A stretch of 64,000 bases of DNA from NCBI GenBank assembly GCA_039881145.1, contig JAYKKI010000014.1, forward strand, positions 1,407,001 to 1,471,000. Reading direction: 5' to 3'. Made by a program: the position numbers and the translations under genes. This DNA is from Druceiella hillmani (taxonomy: Eukaryota > Arthropoda > Insecta > Lepidoptera > Hepialidae). Below the pieces are notes generated by a model. It was not told where the DNA came from, made no database searches, and worked only from the letters and a program-made list of their open reading frames with translations. Within the stretch, counting starts at the first letter, position 1, and each line of letters starts with the position of its first letter. Positions 44,646 through 57,135 of this stretch are shown in pieces.

Positions 44646-46470
44646 AATAAGCTGTGGCATGACGAGTATCCCCACTTCTTTTGTCTTATTACGTCACCCT
44701 TTATACACTACCGTTCGGCAAGAATATAAAATCTTTAAAGAATATTGTTTCGTAGGAATTCTAAAGTACAATAAATAACATATTTAACTTTGAATAGTCA
44801 TATTTGATTATGATATTTGATGAACAGAGAAAAAAGTTAAGTTTGTTTATTCATTATTAACTTTGTTGAGTTTTTCTTTTAGTTCTTTAGGTTCTGCATC
44901 TCAACAAGCGAAAATGAAACCCTTATTAGGTCATATATACATCCGTCCATCTATCCATCTCTCACATTCACTTGTTTTATGCAGAACATGAAATTTAGAA
45001 TAGTGATTAATCATATCAACCCATTTGTCTCAATAGTTAGCCCTAAAAATATCCACATGGAAAGTTTATAGAGAACAAATAAAGTAATCGAATTTTTCCT
45101 TTCATGTATCGCATCGCATCGCATTAACAGAAAAAGTAATTGATGTTTGCCAAAACTATTTATTTTAGATTCTTCGTAAGATAATTCTAAAAACGTCGCT
45201 GAAAATGTCTACAAATATTATCTCAGAAAACATTTGACTCAGAAATTTTAAATTTGGCTAATTGATAAAGTATTTCAATCTGCGTATATTTCCACAATCA
45301 AATTAAATATTCATATGAAAATTTGGCAAATAATGTATAATACATTTTTCTTTAATTTCCTACGTGATGTACTAGTTGCAGCAGCGTGCAGTGATTTTGG
45401 GAAGGGCAAGCTGCGAAGTGACTGTCATACAAAAAAATTATAAAGATATACATACACGTGTGCAAGTGAACGCGACGGTCCCTGATAGCCCTGAAAACGG
45501 CATTGAAGGTGTAATAAATTGATTATGTGTTTCAATAATTGAATCGTAGGCACTCAAAAACAATAAACTCTCGACGTAATTACCTCGACTTATTGAACTA
45601 TGACTTTAATCGGGATTTCAATATCATTATGTTGTCGATTCGCTTTAGCTAGTTGCCCCTTGATACAAATTTCTGTACACGAAGAGCTAACATTTTGTAG
45701 TTTTACAAAGCACACTAATTTTTTTTCAGAATTAATATATTTTTTACTGAAATGTGATAAATAACCTAGATAATCAAAACCACTTTTATTTCATTTACTA
45801 TATTCATTCCGAATAATAAACAAGGCCAGCAAAACATTTTATTTCAAATGCCACTTCTGATTAGCTATCAATATTAAAATTACTGTGAAAACAAGATTAA
45901 TTTTTTAAAGTGTACATTTTTAATAAATCATACTGGATTTATTAGGAACGTATACTTTGAAAATTGGCTTTGATCTACCATTCATAATTAAATTATTTTT
46001 TTCATTAAAAGATAAATTGAAAAATCCTACCTTGATCATGTAATAAATAGAGCCACATTAGATAGTCGACAATGTTTGTTTACTTTCACCATGAAAATGC
46101 ATATGAAAAAAATAAACTAATAAGATATTAATTTTAATGCACAAAGAAAACGGGTAACACAGTAAGTATTTCACTGGCAAAATATAATATTTCAAAATCG
46201 AAAACTATTAAAATTATTTATAAAATTATTTTCGAACAGGCATGATAAACTGATAGCGGAGATTCATCGTTTATATGGGAATGTCATAATTACGAGATAG
46301 TATTACTCTGAATGTAGCCGAAGGTGAATATAGTCTCGTAAGCTTCAGCTTGCCTTGAGACTGTGAACTGACGCTCTGAAGTAAGGTAATCATTTAATTT
46401 CGTATGGACTATTTCTGACTCTAGAAGTTTTTGTAATTTAATAATATATCTGGAATGGAGTTTTTTAGTT
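44646..46470. other. AT-rich stretch, nothing recognised
   Basis: This is AT-rich sequence without notable frames. A short CATCGCATCGCATCG microrepeat lies at about 45108-45123. Confidence 0.4.
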
Positions 46471-46475
46471 TTAAT

Positions 46476-46476
46476 A

Positions 46477-46530
<54 letters not shown>
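46476..46530. repeat. (TA)n microsatellite
   Basis: This is a near-perfect TA run of more than 50 bases. Confidence 0.95.
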
Positions 46531-46533
<3 letters not shown>

Positions 46534-47059
46534 TGTTCTGCGAGTAAAGCGGCTGTGAGCTACAGACGATCAGGCAGTCGAATATTTTTAGTGCTAACTA
46601 TTGAGTAATATATGGGTTAATATGCTTTTTCACTATGCTAAATTTCTATTTCTACATAAAACCGTCCGTTTCTGAAAGAAAAGTGACTGCGAGAGACGGG
46701 ACTAAAATTATGAGACAGATCTAATATGGGTTTCGTTTTTGCCTATTCAGATACAGAACCACAAAAGCGTATAAAGTGAAATTAATGAAGAGTGAAGAAA
46801 GTTCGCTACTTTCTTTATTTATCAAATGTCATAATCAAATATGACAATTCAAAGTTAAATCTTTAATTCACTGTCCTCTAGAACAGCAACTTTCAAAAAT
46901 TTTAAATTCTTCTGATGTCTAGTGCGTCAAATGCTTAGTGTAAATTCTGAACGGAACTTTTTATGATTAATCTCCATAAATATATTTTGATGTTTTATAT
47001 CAAAATATATTCTTCTTATTGTACCATAAAGTACAAACGGTTGTTATAAGGCAGAAATA

Positions 47060-47392
47060 TTGAGGATGACTCGTCATACTACAGCCGAGTTTTAAAGTCT
47101 AAATTTATTACATATCGGTGAGGTTACTGAAACTGTAGTTTGGCTGTGTAGTTTTAACAATAGGGTTACCATGTATGACTTGTCGTACCACAGACAAGTT
47201 TTAACGCTCAAATTTATTACATATTGATAAGGTTACTGAAACTGTAGTTCAGCTAAGTAGTTCTAAAATAGGGTTACTGCGTATGACTTGTCATACTAGA
47301 TCTGAGTTTTAACGCCTAAATTTATTACGTATCGGTAAGGTTACTGAAATTGTAGTTTAGCTAAGTAGTTCTAAAAAATAGGGTTACCATCT
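47060..47392. repeat. Tandem repeat, ~108 bp unit, three copies
   Basis: Each unit has TGACTNGTCRTAC, GAGTTTTAACGC-like, AAATTTATTACATATYGRTR, AGGTTACTGAAACTGTAGTT, and 'agtagtt...atagggtta'. TGACT occurs at 47067, 47176 and 47284. The units are moderately diverged. Confidence 0.88.
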
Positions 47393-47784
47393 AATGTTTA
47401 TCAGAAAAACATAGAGGTGATTCTAAATTTCATATATTTTAGATATTTTTACGTCTGCGAAAGATATGCTAGGCAAATATTCACATCGAGGAAAAATAAT
47501 ATTAATGTTTGTAAATAACTGAATAGCTTTAAATATTACTTATAATAAGTTTAAATATTACTTATATATTTATAATAACTTTAAATATTTATCCATGCCT
47601 AAAAATATACAGAATACTCATAGTGTGAGTTTCTGTCGTATTCAACAGATTTTATGTTATTTCAAGTCAATATTTTGAGTAATGATTAACATTATTTAGA
47701 AAACATATATAGAAAATGACATCAAATTAACATCATACAATTTACTGTTTTGAAAAAACTAAGAACGTTAAATTTATTAGCTAA

Positions 47785-48120
47785 ATTTAATAATTAACTT
47801 TGAATAATTACTTAATTTTTTTTACAACTAAATGAAACTAGTATTATATTTACATTATTTAAATTATTAACCACGACCTAGGTTTCGTAATATAACAACA
47901 TCTTCAGGTGGCCAATTTGAAGAGGGTGTTTGCTATTTAAAAATATCTCCATATAATATCTTCAAATTTCCCACATGAAAATGTAATACAACGAAACCTA
48001 GGTCGTAGTTAATCATTTAAACAATGTAGATATAATACCATACCACGTAGTTTCATTTAGTTGTGAATAAAAATTAAGTGATAATGAATTTCTACAAAAT
48101 TAATATCGAATATATTCAAT
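47785..48120. mobile_element. Palindromic MITE family, copy 5 (both arms, subfamily B)
   Basis: The arms share the family's CCACGACCTAGGTTTCGTA and CATCTTCAGGTGG core and its CGTAGTTTCATTTAGTTGTG outer part. They have a different spacing: an extra ACTTAATTTTTTTTACAACT segment and a longer loop with AATTTGAAGAGG. The right end runs to AATATATTCAAT, the outer terminus. The left arm is partly deleted. Confidence 0.85.
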
Positions 48121-49386
48121 TTTTTTAATAATTTTAAAAATAATTATACTCTTATAAGATTTACATTTTTCGTTTTGTAAAATTAACGTAAGTCTTTTTT
48201 AAGTTATTGGCGGAATTTTTGAAATATAAACGGTAAATAACGATTTTATTTTTATATAGCAATAACCCCACCGTATATTATTTACTTATAATTTTTTATA
48301 TAGTTCGCTTTTATTAAGAATTGCATTATCTAAAATTTTTAAAATTTACAACACGCACCTGCCATATATCGTAAAACTCTTTCGGTAAACTGTATGGGTA
48401 AAGAAGTGGGAAAACACTATTGCGCCTAATATCTGTATTGACCGAAAAGTTACCAAAAACATATATTTTCTTACATTATATATTATCTTCGCTAGTTTTG
48501 CTGTTCATTAGGTGCAATAAAGGAGATTACAAGGGACTGAACATCCCGAAGGCTGGCCAAGTAGCCGCTTCACCACGATAGTTTAAAAGATTTTTAGCCA
48601 ATAATGTAATTTTATTTTAAACAGAGATGTTTTTTGTAAATGTAACAAAATTGGTAAACGAAACTTCAATGTTAAGCAGTTGACACTATTTTAATAAACA
48701 TATCCAAAATTGGTGCCAAATAATTCGCCTTTTTTTGTGAGTATTTTAATAAAATAAGTTGCTAGTGGTATAACAGCATAATAATAATTAGACATTGTTA
48801 TTTCACCTATACGCCCCCATAAAAACTTACATGAAATTGTGTGTTGGTAAAAAACATTTCCCTTTAAGGAATTGTTATCTTCAAACCTAGTAAGTACCAC
48901 TCGTTTATTCTCATTTTATGCACAAAGTACAATTTAGTTTAATGAAATGTTCTCGTTAGTCTATATTTATCGAGAGAACGCGAGCTGAAACAAAGAGTAA
49001 CACTTAAAGAGGGACTATAAGATGACCTCTCTCCGTGCACTCTGCTCTCGAGATCTTTCTCGCTGTTTGCTCACGAATCAAATACTTAAACGAACAGAAG
49101 CTATCTTCACTACTTCGAAGTAGCTTTCTTTAAATTGAGCTTAAGCTACATAATAGGGTAGTTGAATAATCCTCAATTTGCTGTTTTCAGCAAAATGTTA
49201 TGAAAATTTAAGTTAATTAAAAAGTAGCAGTGATAAAATTGTATAAATTAATTTAAAAAAAACGAGGTATGAGCTTCTAAATTTAATGGTTGGATAGAGC
49301 AGGGACATCTGCATGTCCCAACTGGTATTGTAAAATACATTAAAATGATATCACCCTTCGGTATTACCGTCCATGTCTAAAGATCA
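48121..49386. other. AT-rich stretch with a GC-richer patch at 48960-49090
   Basis: The patch contains CGAGAGAACGCGAGCTGAAA and CTCTGCTCTCGAGATCTTTC and is of unknown function. The minus frame at 48691-48900 shows no recognisable domain. Confidence 0.35.
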
Positions 49387-49790
49387 CGAGAGGAGAGTCA
49401 AAAAGTTTGGGGAATGGGGGTGGAAGGAAGGTTAACAAAAACGTGGTGCTAATTTTTATTTTCAATGTATTCTCCCTTAACCCTAATACATTTTTCGGAT
49501 GTGTCAATGAATTCCATTACAGAAACACCCTTATCATTGAAGTCAACATTCAGGATACCCTCTGTGTCCCAGAAAACCGTTGCCATGATTTTACCGGCCG
49601 ACTGACACATTGAACTTCTGGGTGGGTGTTGGATAGCTCGAGTTTTAAGAGGTTGGTAATCGGGCATCTTCCAATACAATTTTTTTAAATTTTTTCAACA
49701 ATGTCCAGGGAAGCAGCCTTCATCGGTCGTCTTGAGCGCGAGTCGACATCGATCTAATCTCTGCCTTGTTTGAAGAGATTATGTTACTTG
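49387..49790 (-). pseudogene. Internally deleted mariner-type transposase remnant
   Basis: On the minus strand a helix-turn-helix linker piece (DSRSRRPMKAASLDIVEKI, then after a frameshift KIVLEDARLPT, about 49670-49750) joins abruptly to SAGKIMATVFWDTEGILNVD (about 49550-49610). That is the block just before the second catalytic D of mariner transposases. It then jumps to a C-terminal-like TSEKCIRVKGEYIEN (about 49450-49500), matching the family's usual 'W-KCI---G-Y-EK' end. The catalytic D residues are deleted. At the far end, CGAGAGGAGAGTCAAAAAGT (49387-49406) resembles a mariner terminal repeat of the 'CGAGG...CAAAAAGT' type. Two large internal deletions make it non-autonomous. Confidence 0.8.
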
Positions 49791-50130
49791 TAAACCATAG
49801 TTTTAATAAAGCAAGAGGCCCCGTAAATTGGTGACATCCATCAAATATTATTTGTGTTTTTGCTTGCTTTGTCAGGAACTTGATGACAATTTCCTATCTT
49901 ATTATCTCAACTTTGATGACATTTTCTGTCTTAATATCTCCACTTTGTTGACAGTTTTGATTTTCTACGTAGACTATAATTCCCTCCAAAATTAATTGCT
50001 TGATCGATGATAGCTCAGAGGTTAATGACATAATTAAGCTGAAACTTATATATTATGAATCTCTAATTTGCGTACATATGCTATCGTGTATCCTCAATTT
50101 TCTCCTCCCACTTCGTCAAATTCTACACAC
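49791..50130. other. AT-rich spacer, nothing recognised
   Basis: This is unique sequence between the deleted mariner and the next microsatellite. The frame at 50000-50200 only runs into the (TA)n. Confidence 0.35.
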
Positions 50131-50131
50131 A

Positions 50132-50132
<1 letters not shown>

Positions 50133-50186
<54 letters not shown>

Positions 50187-50196
50187 ATGTATATAT
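50133..50196. repeat. (TA)n microsatellite
   Basis: This is a TA run of about 50 bases with a GTGTATG end. Confidence 0.95.
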
Positions 50197-50490
50197 TTGA
50201 CATATTTTACATAATTTTTACACCCCAAAGATATAACTGTGTATCAAAATATACAATGTATTTATTTCCAGGTCGGCCTCAATACATAGGTAAAATTTAA
50301 TAAAAATATTTTTTCTTCGTATTTTTAACATTAAACCTTTATAATTCAGTCAATTTTTGCGACTTCTAAAAAAAATATCGCGTCTCTTCAAACCGCTTCT
50401 CGCTCTTCGTTAGATTGTACTTTAAAGTTATGATTTATGAAATAAAAATAATTAATAAAATATGGCAAAATACGTAGAGTGCTTGTATTT

Positions 50491-50530
50491 TCAACACACG
50501 CACACGCCCACCCACACACACACACACAGA
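50491..50530. repeat. (CA)n-rich microsatellite
   Basis: CAACACACGCACACGCCCAC is followed by a run of CA repeats. Confidence 0.9.
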
Positions 50531-51355
50531 CATACAAATGACATATTTTATATAATAAAAATATATACGGTATTAATTTCGAGGATGGTCTCAGACATAG
50601 GCAGAATTGAAGAGAAAATATTTTTTATTTAACCACGTGAGTTATTATCAATAAAAAGCTAAACAAGTTAAAGTATAAACATATTTTTTGGCATAAGATA
50701 ACGATGTAAAGGATTAAAGTTTCATGTGTTTGGACCTATTTTAATACCGAATCAATCTCGACGACCTTAGTACCTAAAAGATCTGATCAATAATGCAAAT
50801 GTTGTGTATTTAAACTAAAAAAATAAGATTTTTTTCTTGAAATAGTTTCTGCGCTATGAATAATAAAATAAAGAAATATGAGTTTTTAGTTCTCCAGATT
50901 CTCTGGGGTGTCGTTTTAAACTACGGTATAAATAAGGAATTTTTTATCACATCCCATATCAAGTTCTTTAAGTTGAAAATATGTAGTCATTGTTTCAAAT
51001 TATAATACTTTAAAAAAATATATTTTTTAATATGTCCTTTTTTACTTTTTTGACATCTCACTGCCCGATAGTTGAATAGTGGTTTATTAATTAAATTTAA
51101 AATAATAATTAATTCCTAATCTGTATTCTGGTTGAAAAAGTTAAAGGCGGCTCAATGTTAACCATTTGACTTAATATGGTGGATGAAGGTTATTAGAGAA
51201 ATGTTTAAATCAAACTTATTGGCTATGTTGAAGGAAGTCAGCGATAAAGAATTCTATTCGAAACCAAATCTATCGTTTCACCGTTGCCGTTCAGATGACT
51301 GTAGATTAGTTGTCCTACTCCATATTCGTAGCAGAATTGTGTTCATAGTTTAATC
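50531..51355. other. AT-rich stretch, nothing recognised
   Basis: No open frames, arrays or known elements are visible between the CA and TA microsatellites. Confidence 0.4.
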
Positions 51356-51359
51356 TAAG

Positions 51360-51373
51360 TATATATATTTATA

Positions 51374-51421
<48 letters not shown>
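51360..51421. repeat. (TA)n microsatellite
   Basis: This is a TA run of about 60 bases with two single-base interruptions at its left end. Confidence 0.95.
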
Positions 51422-51422
<1 letters not shown>

Positions 51423-52793
51423 CATTATATTATACTGCTGACTACTTACGTTTTGTAAATGGCCACAGATTGAAAATGTCACGCCGGATTCCATTATGCA
51501 CTACAGAACTTTGACCAAGTATGCGAAAGAGGTTTGCACACACTCTGGGTGTCTGTCTCTCCCTTTGAGCCTGTAACTTAACTTTTAATCTGATAGTTGA
51601 TTTAGACTAGATATTCAAGTTTGTCACTGAGGACCCAAGGTCACGGCCTTGAGAAATGTGTTAAATTTCATCTCTTGTGGCTGGGGGTCAAATAATTTTG
51701 TCACACTACCGGCGTCCTTGAAGGTTTAAATTATCCCGTTATAGTTTTGGGATAAACGTTCGACTTAGTAATTTTGATAATCGTGATCTGTTACGTGTAA
51801 TTAGTGTTAAGTAGTAATGGATTATGATTACGTGTTCATGTGAGTAATCAATGGGCATGAAATGTGTTTGAATATTACTTGTTCCGTTAAAATGTATAGA
51901 ATAGAATAAGAATTGGAATTTAAATGAAACTATGAAAAATATTATGTATAGGTAAGTATTTTTGTCGCTTTCTATTTGAAGTTTGATAGTGTTTTAAAAT
52001 TTTGCTTTTGCTGCCTTTTTAGAGTTGGGATGCAACTAGGAATACTTATAACTTCATCATGTTCATCCATCGCTCTAGCACTTATATATTTTTAATTTCT
52101 CATTTTGTTGTAATAAAATTTGGAGATAAATGCTTCTAGTTAATACAAAGATTGAGGTGAAGTGAACTTGAAAGAATAACCTAAAAATAAGACTCACACT
52201 AGAATGGTTCCGTGCATACTTAAAATATGTTTTCATTAAATGATTTAGGAACATTAGTGTTACTTACTTTTCACAGAATAAATAATGGAAAAATGTCATA
52301 AATATAACGAACAGTACACCAGCTATATACTCACTTAAAGCATCTTATGACAGTATTCATCGGAATAAACTACTCAACGGAGTCAGTCAGGATGGCTTCG
52401 AAAACAACAGGAAGCAAATTAAAGGCATACAGCAAATTATCATATTTGTTTTTGGTGCAAAATGTTATTAGAAAGACTCCCTATCGGCAATTAGTTTCAA
52501 ATCAAAACTGGAAGCGGCTATAGAAAAAAATATCGGACCCATTTTTTAACAAAATAACATTTCTATGTTATATAGTAATATTAGGCATAAATCTAAATTA
52601 TTTAGATTAGAGCTACAAGTATGGATAAGAAAAGTAACGACTATTGAACTCAAAAAAATAAGAATATTATCAAAATAAGAAATAACATGAAAATATACTG
52701 AGAATATGGAGATACAGAACAATGGAAAATTGGAAGAAAGATCTGCGGGGAAATTGTGAAAATGTGTTCGGAAAGACACTAATATGGAATTTC
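51422..52793. other. AT-rich stretch, nothing recognised
   Basis: This is AT-rich sequence. The 93-codon minus frame at 52546-52827 is F/L/S/N-rich noise that runs into the MITE end. Confidence 0.4.
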
Positions 52794-53079
52794 GATTATA
52801 TTTGGCGTTAATTTTGTAGAAATTCATTATTACTTAATTTTTATACACAACTAAATGAAACTACTTGATATAGTATTATATATTACTTTATTTAAATTCT
52901 TAATCGCCGCCTACGTTTCCTTGTATGACGATATATTGAGGTGTCCAATTTGAAGAGATTTCTTCATATTGGCCACCTAAAAATGTTGTCGTACAATGAA
53001 ACTTAGATCGTGGTTAAGAATTTAAATAGATATAATATTAAATCACGTAATTTCATTTAGTTCTTAATAAAGATTAAGA
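52794..53079. mobile_element. Palindromic MITE family, copy 6 (both arms, subfamily B, diverged)
   Basis: The left end, TATATTTGGCGTTAATTTTG then TAGAAATTCATTATTACTTA, leads into CAACTAAATGAAACTACTTG. The centre has a GGTGTCCAATTTGAAGAG loop and inverted CATATTGGCCACC. The right arm ends CGTAATTTCATTTAGTT. It shares the ACTTAATTTTTATACACAA segment with copy 5, and both arms are more substituted than in the other copies. Confidence 0.85.
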
Positions 53080-53154
53080 ACAAATATAGAATTTAAAAAT
53101 CGTAAGATTTCAGACAATTTTCATCTGTGATAGACACATAAACAGAAAGCTCCA

Positions 53155-53370
53155 ATGACTGATTCAAGTGCAAAGAATGAAATTTCACAAACAATACCTA
53201 AGAAGCTAATTATATTTAAAGCAGTGGGTCAAGGCGACATTGGTTCAAAATTAGAGAGGATTGGTAATATTGTTGTACTAGTTATAGTACAACAAAGTAA
53301 TCTATCTAGCTCTGCATGGATTATAGTACCCGATAATGCAAGCGTGTTTATTTTTTGCTACTGGCATTAG
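53155..53370 (+). CDS. Short open frame, 71 codons, unrecognised
   Basis: The frame runs from ATG 53155 to TAG at 53368-53370. Its composition is relatively protein-like: a polar start (MTDSSAKNEISQTIPKK), then GQGDIGSKLERIG, a hydrophobic NIVVLVIV strand, and a second hydrophobic end. It contains a nucleotide palindrome, TTGTTGTACTA and its complement at ~53270-53298, which could instead explain the sequence. It matches no family I know, has no splice sites or promoter, and lies 75 bases after MITE copy 6. Confidence 0.18.
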   Translation: MTDSSAKNEISQTIPKKLIIFKAVGQGDIGSKLERIGNIVVLVIVQQSNLSSSAWIIVPDNASVFIFCYWH

Positions 53371-53930
53371 TCATCAGACTTAAGCTTCCAAAGTCCTTTG
53401 TGACATGTCCCATCTTTTAATTCACTTTAAACTTCGTATCGGACGTTTAAAGAGACTTGATAATTTTTAACCTATATGATTAAGGTTAAGTTATGCCTCA
53501 TAATGTATGAGGTACAAAGAAACCGTTTTAAATTTTAACTATGGTATTTTATGAAAATAATAAAATAATCGTTTATAATTAATATATTGTGTAACAATTA
53601 TTTTATGTATAATCTAGAAAAAATAAAAAAGGAAAGAAAGTATTGCGTATCAGTTCAATTGTTAGGAACCTTAGTTTAGTGGCACTTAGACCTTTTTTAT
53701 TTTACTATGGCAAAATTAACATTTTATTACAGTGAACGAAATGTTTCCTTTGTATTCAAGTCAGTTGTTCATGAGATATTTATCGTATCTTACAGTAGTA
53801 ATTTGGGTGTTCAAAATAATAAAACGCCTACAAAACCTTTGTCTTAAAAACTCGTAAAACGTAGAGAATCATATATATGGATAGAAAGCGAAATTATAAA
53901 AATACACGAAAAAATAATCCCACGAGCATC
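53371..53930. other. AT-rich spacer, nothing recognised
   Basis: This is AT-rich unique sequence between the short frame and the next GC-rich patch. Confidence 0.35.
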
Positions 53931-54080
53931 CGATAAGCCCTAGAATCGCGAAGAGCTTTTTAAAAAGAGGGGGCACTTTCCGCGTGCGCCTTTTGTGCCC
54001 CGGTTCGCTCTTATTGGGCTCGTTATTGGAATTACGAATTGAATTTACATTTTCGAGTGCTGCGTTTGACTCCTTTTAGG
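53930..54080. other. GC-rich patch, candidate conserved non-coding DNA
   Basis: The patch contains GGGGGCACTTTCCGCGTGCG and TTTTGTGCCCCGGTTCGCTC, followed by TTATTGGGCTCGTTATTGGA. The paired ATTGG words and the GC-rich core resemble the other islands. Confidence 0.3.
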
Positions 54081-55029
54081 AGATTTATCATTACGATTCG
54101 GATGCAGCTATTTTAAACTGTTTGTTTTTATTCCGTGTGTTTAGTGCTCTTTGTTTGATTTAATATTGTGTTGGTGTATTACCACTTATTTTAGTGGATT
54201 GGGTATAGATCCGTTTTCATGTATAACTACGTCTTTTTCCATTATCGTTTTCTTCATTTTCCTCTACGGGAGAATCTCGGACGGATATTGGCGATAGATG
54301 CTTTTATATTGTGGGCAGCTAGGAGGATGGATAAATCGATTCTCGACAAATTGAGGATTAAAACAAGGTTTTCGGAAAATTGTTGAAGAAGAGGTCTTTT
54401 CTGGTATTAGACACGAATCGTACTATGGAAGAGGAATATTTAATGAAAATATGTATAATTTTGAGTTTCAATAAAGTAATTCAACTCGTTACAATATAAC
54501 GTTGCAAAATACAGTTAAATTTCACATGATAGTGTATGGTACATTCCTATAGAAGAAATAAACATAGTCATCAGGTAGCGTCTATATAACGCTATTCGTA
54601 CTGTGATTTATTATAGACGGGTATATTTTCTTAAGAAGGCAACGTGAGACGTAATATAGGATATAAGTCACAATTAATCATTTTTAATGGAGATGATTAT
54701 TTGAAATTCTAGTTACCACAATCATCGCACTTTTATCTATTAGGTTATGATTGGTTTCTCTTTGATACTTTGAAAACCTACTTGTATTTTAATTTCAGTC
54801 TTACAGACTTAGCTATTGGAGGTCTTAAATTGCTTCATTCAGACTTTTATATTTGTATATATCATGTATAACATGATCACCTTTCGTAGATACTCCTTCG
54901 TTCGTTCACAATATATTATCATTATATATTTGATACAATTGTTTTTAGATTGACGACGCAATGGTCTGTCTCAATAGGCTGCTCATATGTATATAAATAT
55001 TATATCAAAACAATATTGCTAAGCTTTGC
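54081..55029. other. AT-rich spacer, nothing recognised
   Basis: This is AT-rich unique sequence between two GC-rich islands. Confidence 0.35.
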
Positions 55030-55410
55030 TTCTCCCGCTTTGTTCTAACCGCATTGCTCGTAGAGAGCTCGGAGCTTTCGCGAGGCGCACTCGAACGGAG
55101 CCAATAACATTAAACTCCACTCGCGCACGCCAATGATGAAATGTAACAACGTATCATTTGTTTCCAGCGTGATTTTTCCTCGAGCGCTATGTGCAGACAG
55201 CGAACGTCCGCCGCACGTAAATTGAAAGCCTGCAATATATACAATTTGTACGGCGCGCCAGTCCCCCTCGTTCTTAAGTACCTTTCTCTGTCTCGAATCA
55301 TTTCTCATAAAGCAAAGGTGGACGCGTATGTTTATTGTGTCGCTGCTACAGCTCTACGCCGTATCTACGCCGGTACTTGCAAGCGACCGCTCTGTTTTGA
55401 TGCGATACGC
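55030..55410. other. GC-rich island, candidate conserved non-coding DNA
   Basis: The island contains AGCTCGGAGCTTTCGCGAGG, ACGTCCGCCGCACGTAAATT and CTCTACGCCGTATCTACGCC. Overlapping frames on both strands (55045-55308 -, 55110-55301 -, 55189-55473 +) cancel one another as evidence for coding and simply reflect the lack of TA-rich stops. Confidence 0.35.
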
Positions 55411-55890
55411 CGGAGCTACAGAGCTATCAAACAGTATTCCAGTTTTAATTTAGAAGAAAGAATTCTTAAATAAAAAGAAAATCATGATTTATTGGAAGTT
55501 ATTATTTTGGGTTGTTCCAGATGGTTTACCACGACTGGTATAAAAAACTGTCGCACGTAAAACAAAAGGAAATAAAATTAAATATTTTATGTGGGCAACT
55601 TATGAAAGAAGGGCGTATTTTTGCACTTTAGTATGAATGATTAAAATATTTTATAACGCTTTTCAAGATATTTACGTTCCTTCGACATTTAATAAATATA
55701 GAATCAACCCAAGATAAAATGCAATCTAAAAGTCTTTTCTACGTTCTTTGTCTTAAGTTTGAATGTGTACAAAGCGATAGAAACTTATTTGACTTTTATA
55801 CTATTTGTAATTTCGCTTGTTTAGGAATAAAAATAGTTTTTCGTAGTCATTATCGATATTCAGATGTAATTAAAAATACTTAGTTTCTGT
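55411..55890. other. AT-rich spacer, nothing recognised
   Basis: This is AT-rich unique sequence that leads into the diverged tandem duplication. Confidence 0.35.
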
Positions 55891-55894
55891 GATA

Positions 55895-56190
55895 TTGAAA
55901 GTTCATGGATTTTTTGTAGTTTATATAGTTTAGTTTATTTTTCATATAGAGAGAAAGAGGGTTAGTTCCATATAGTACTATTGAGTAATTTATTATATTT
56001 TCTGTTACAGTTTATAAATTTAGTTCAAAGTAAATAAAACTTATTTTCTGAGATTTTACAAATTTATTCATTTTTATGGTTTATAGATTGTTGTTCATAT
56101 AGAGAGTTATTTCCGAATAGTACTGTCTAATTATTTGTATATTTTCTTTTACAATTTATATATTTACTCCAAATTACCTTTAACCTTAAT
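55895..56190. repeat. Diverged tandem duplication, ~153 bp unit
   Basis: TCATATAGAGAG occurs at about 55942 and 56095. In both units it is followed by TTCCNNATAGTACTNT, 'taatt...tatattttct' and TTTATANATTTA. The two units are clearly related but heavily substituted. Confidence 0.55.
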
Positions 56191-57135
56191 AAAAAAGAGG
56201 TGGTTTTTAATTTAATTCTTTCGCTATTTTTTATTATTCCCACATCTTTGTTTTTTTGTGAAATCTATTTATCTACTTCAAAAGTTCGTGTTGCAGTTAC
56301 TAAATAAAATGGTTTAGATTTTTAAAATTGTTTCATGTACAGTAAGTACTTAATGAGATATTTGAGGAAAATTGGTTTTTGCAATCTTTAATACGCCGTT
56401 TCCTGCAAACTATATATTTTACATAGTGAAGTATAAATATTTTGGGCTCTCCAAGATTGCCTTTGGTCGTTGCTATCTATGATGAATAGTATAGGTAATA
56501 TTTGAAAAAAAATAATTTTTGCAAATTTTAAAACACTGTTGTGAAGAATAGATTGTACGAAAATAATTGAAGTGGTTGTGTGAAAAAATGGAGAATGGAA
56601 AAAAAATTATAGAGAATTTAATGTTTCAACCAAAAACTTAATCTTTTTTGTTGCAGCATGGATGGTCCACGCGACTTAAATGTCTAAATTTTTCGAAAAG
56701 ACGTCGAATTTTGAGTAACCTCTAAGATTGCGTCGAAGATTGCGTCGAATTTATAAGAAAATTTGGGTAGAAATTTTAAAAAATTAAAAATATAACAACG
56801 AAATGTCATAGAATTTATTTCGCGATTTGTACACATTGTGATACAAAATAGACAGTAATTATAATAAAAAAAATTACAATTATTTCAACAAGAGCTTCGT
56901 AACTCAGAAAGTTTTATAATTCTTATCAGATACTTAAAAAAAACTGATTTATTTCTGGAAAAATTAACTGATGTACATAATTCGCAAAACATTTTAAAAA
57001 CATCTACGTATAATTAGCTATCGAATATGGTATAAAAATAGTCATTACTATCACAACTTTAAGAGATAACCTTATTACAAGGAAATTAGGTCGGAGATTT
57101 CTGAGAACTTTTCGGAGTTTTTAAACAATTACTTG
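56191..57135. other. AT-rich stretch, nothing recognised
   Basis: This is AT-rich unique sequence without frames or elements. Confidence 0.4.

Noticed and set aside
55045..55473. Three overlapping frames on both strands
   Set aside because: Open frames on both strands over the same GC-rich patch reflect a lack of TA-rich stops, not coding.
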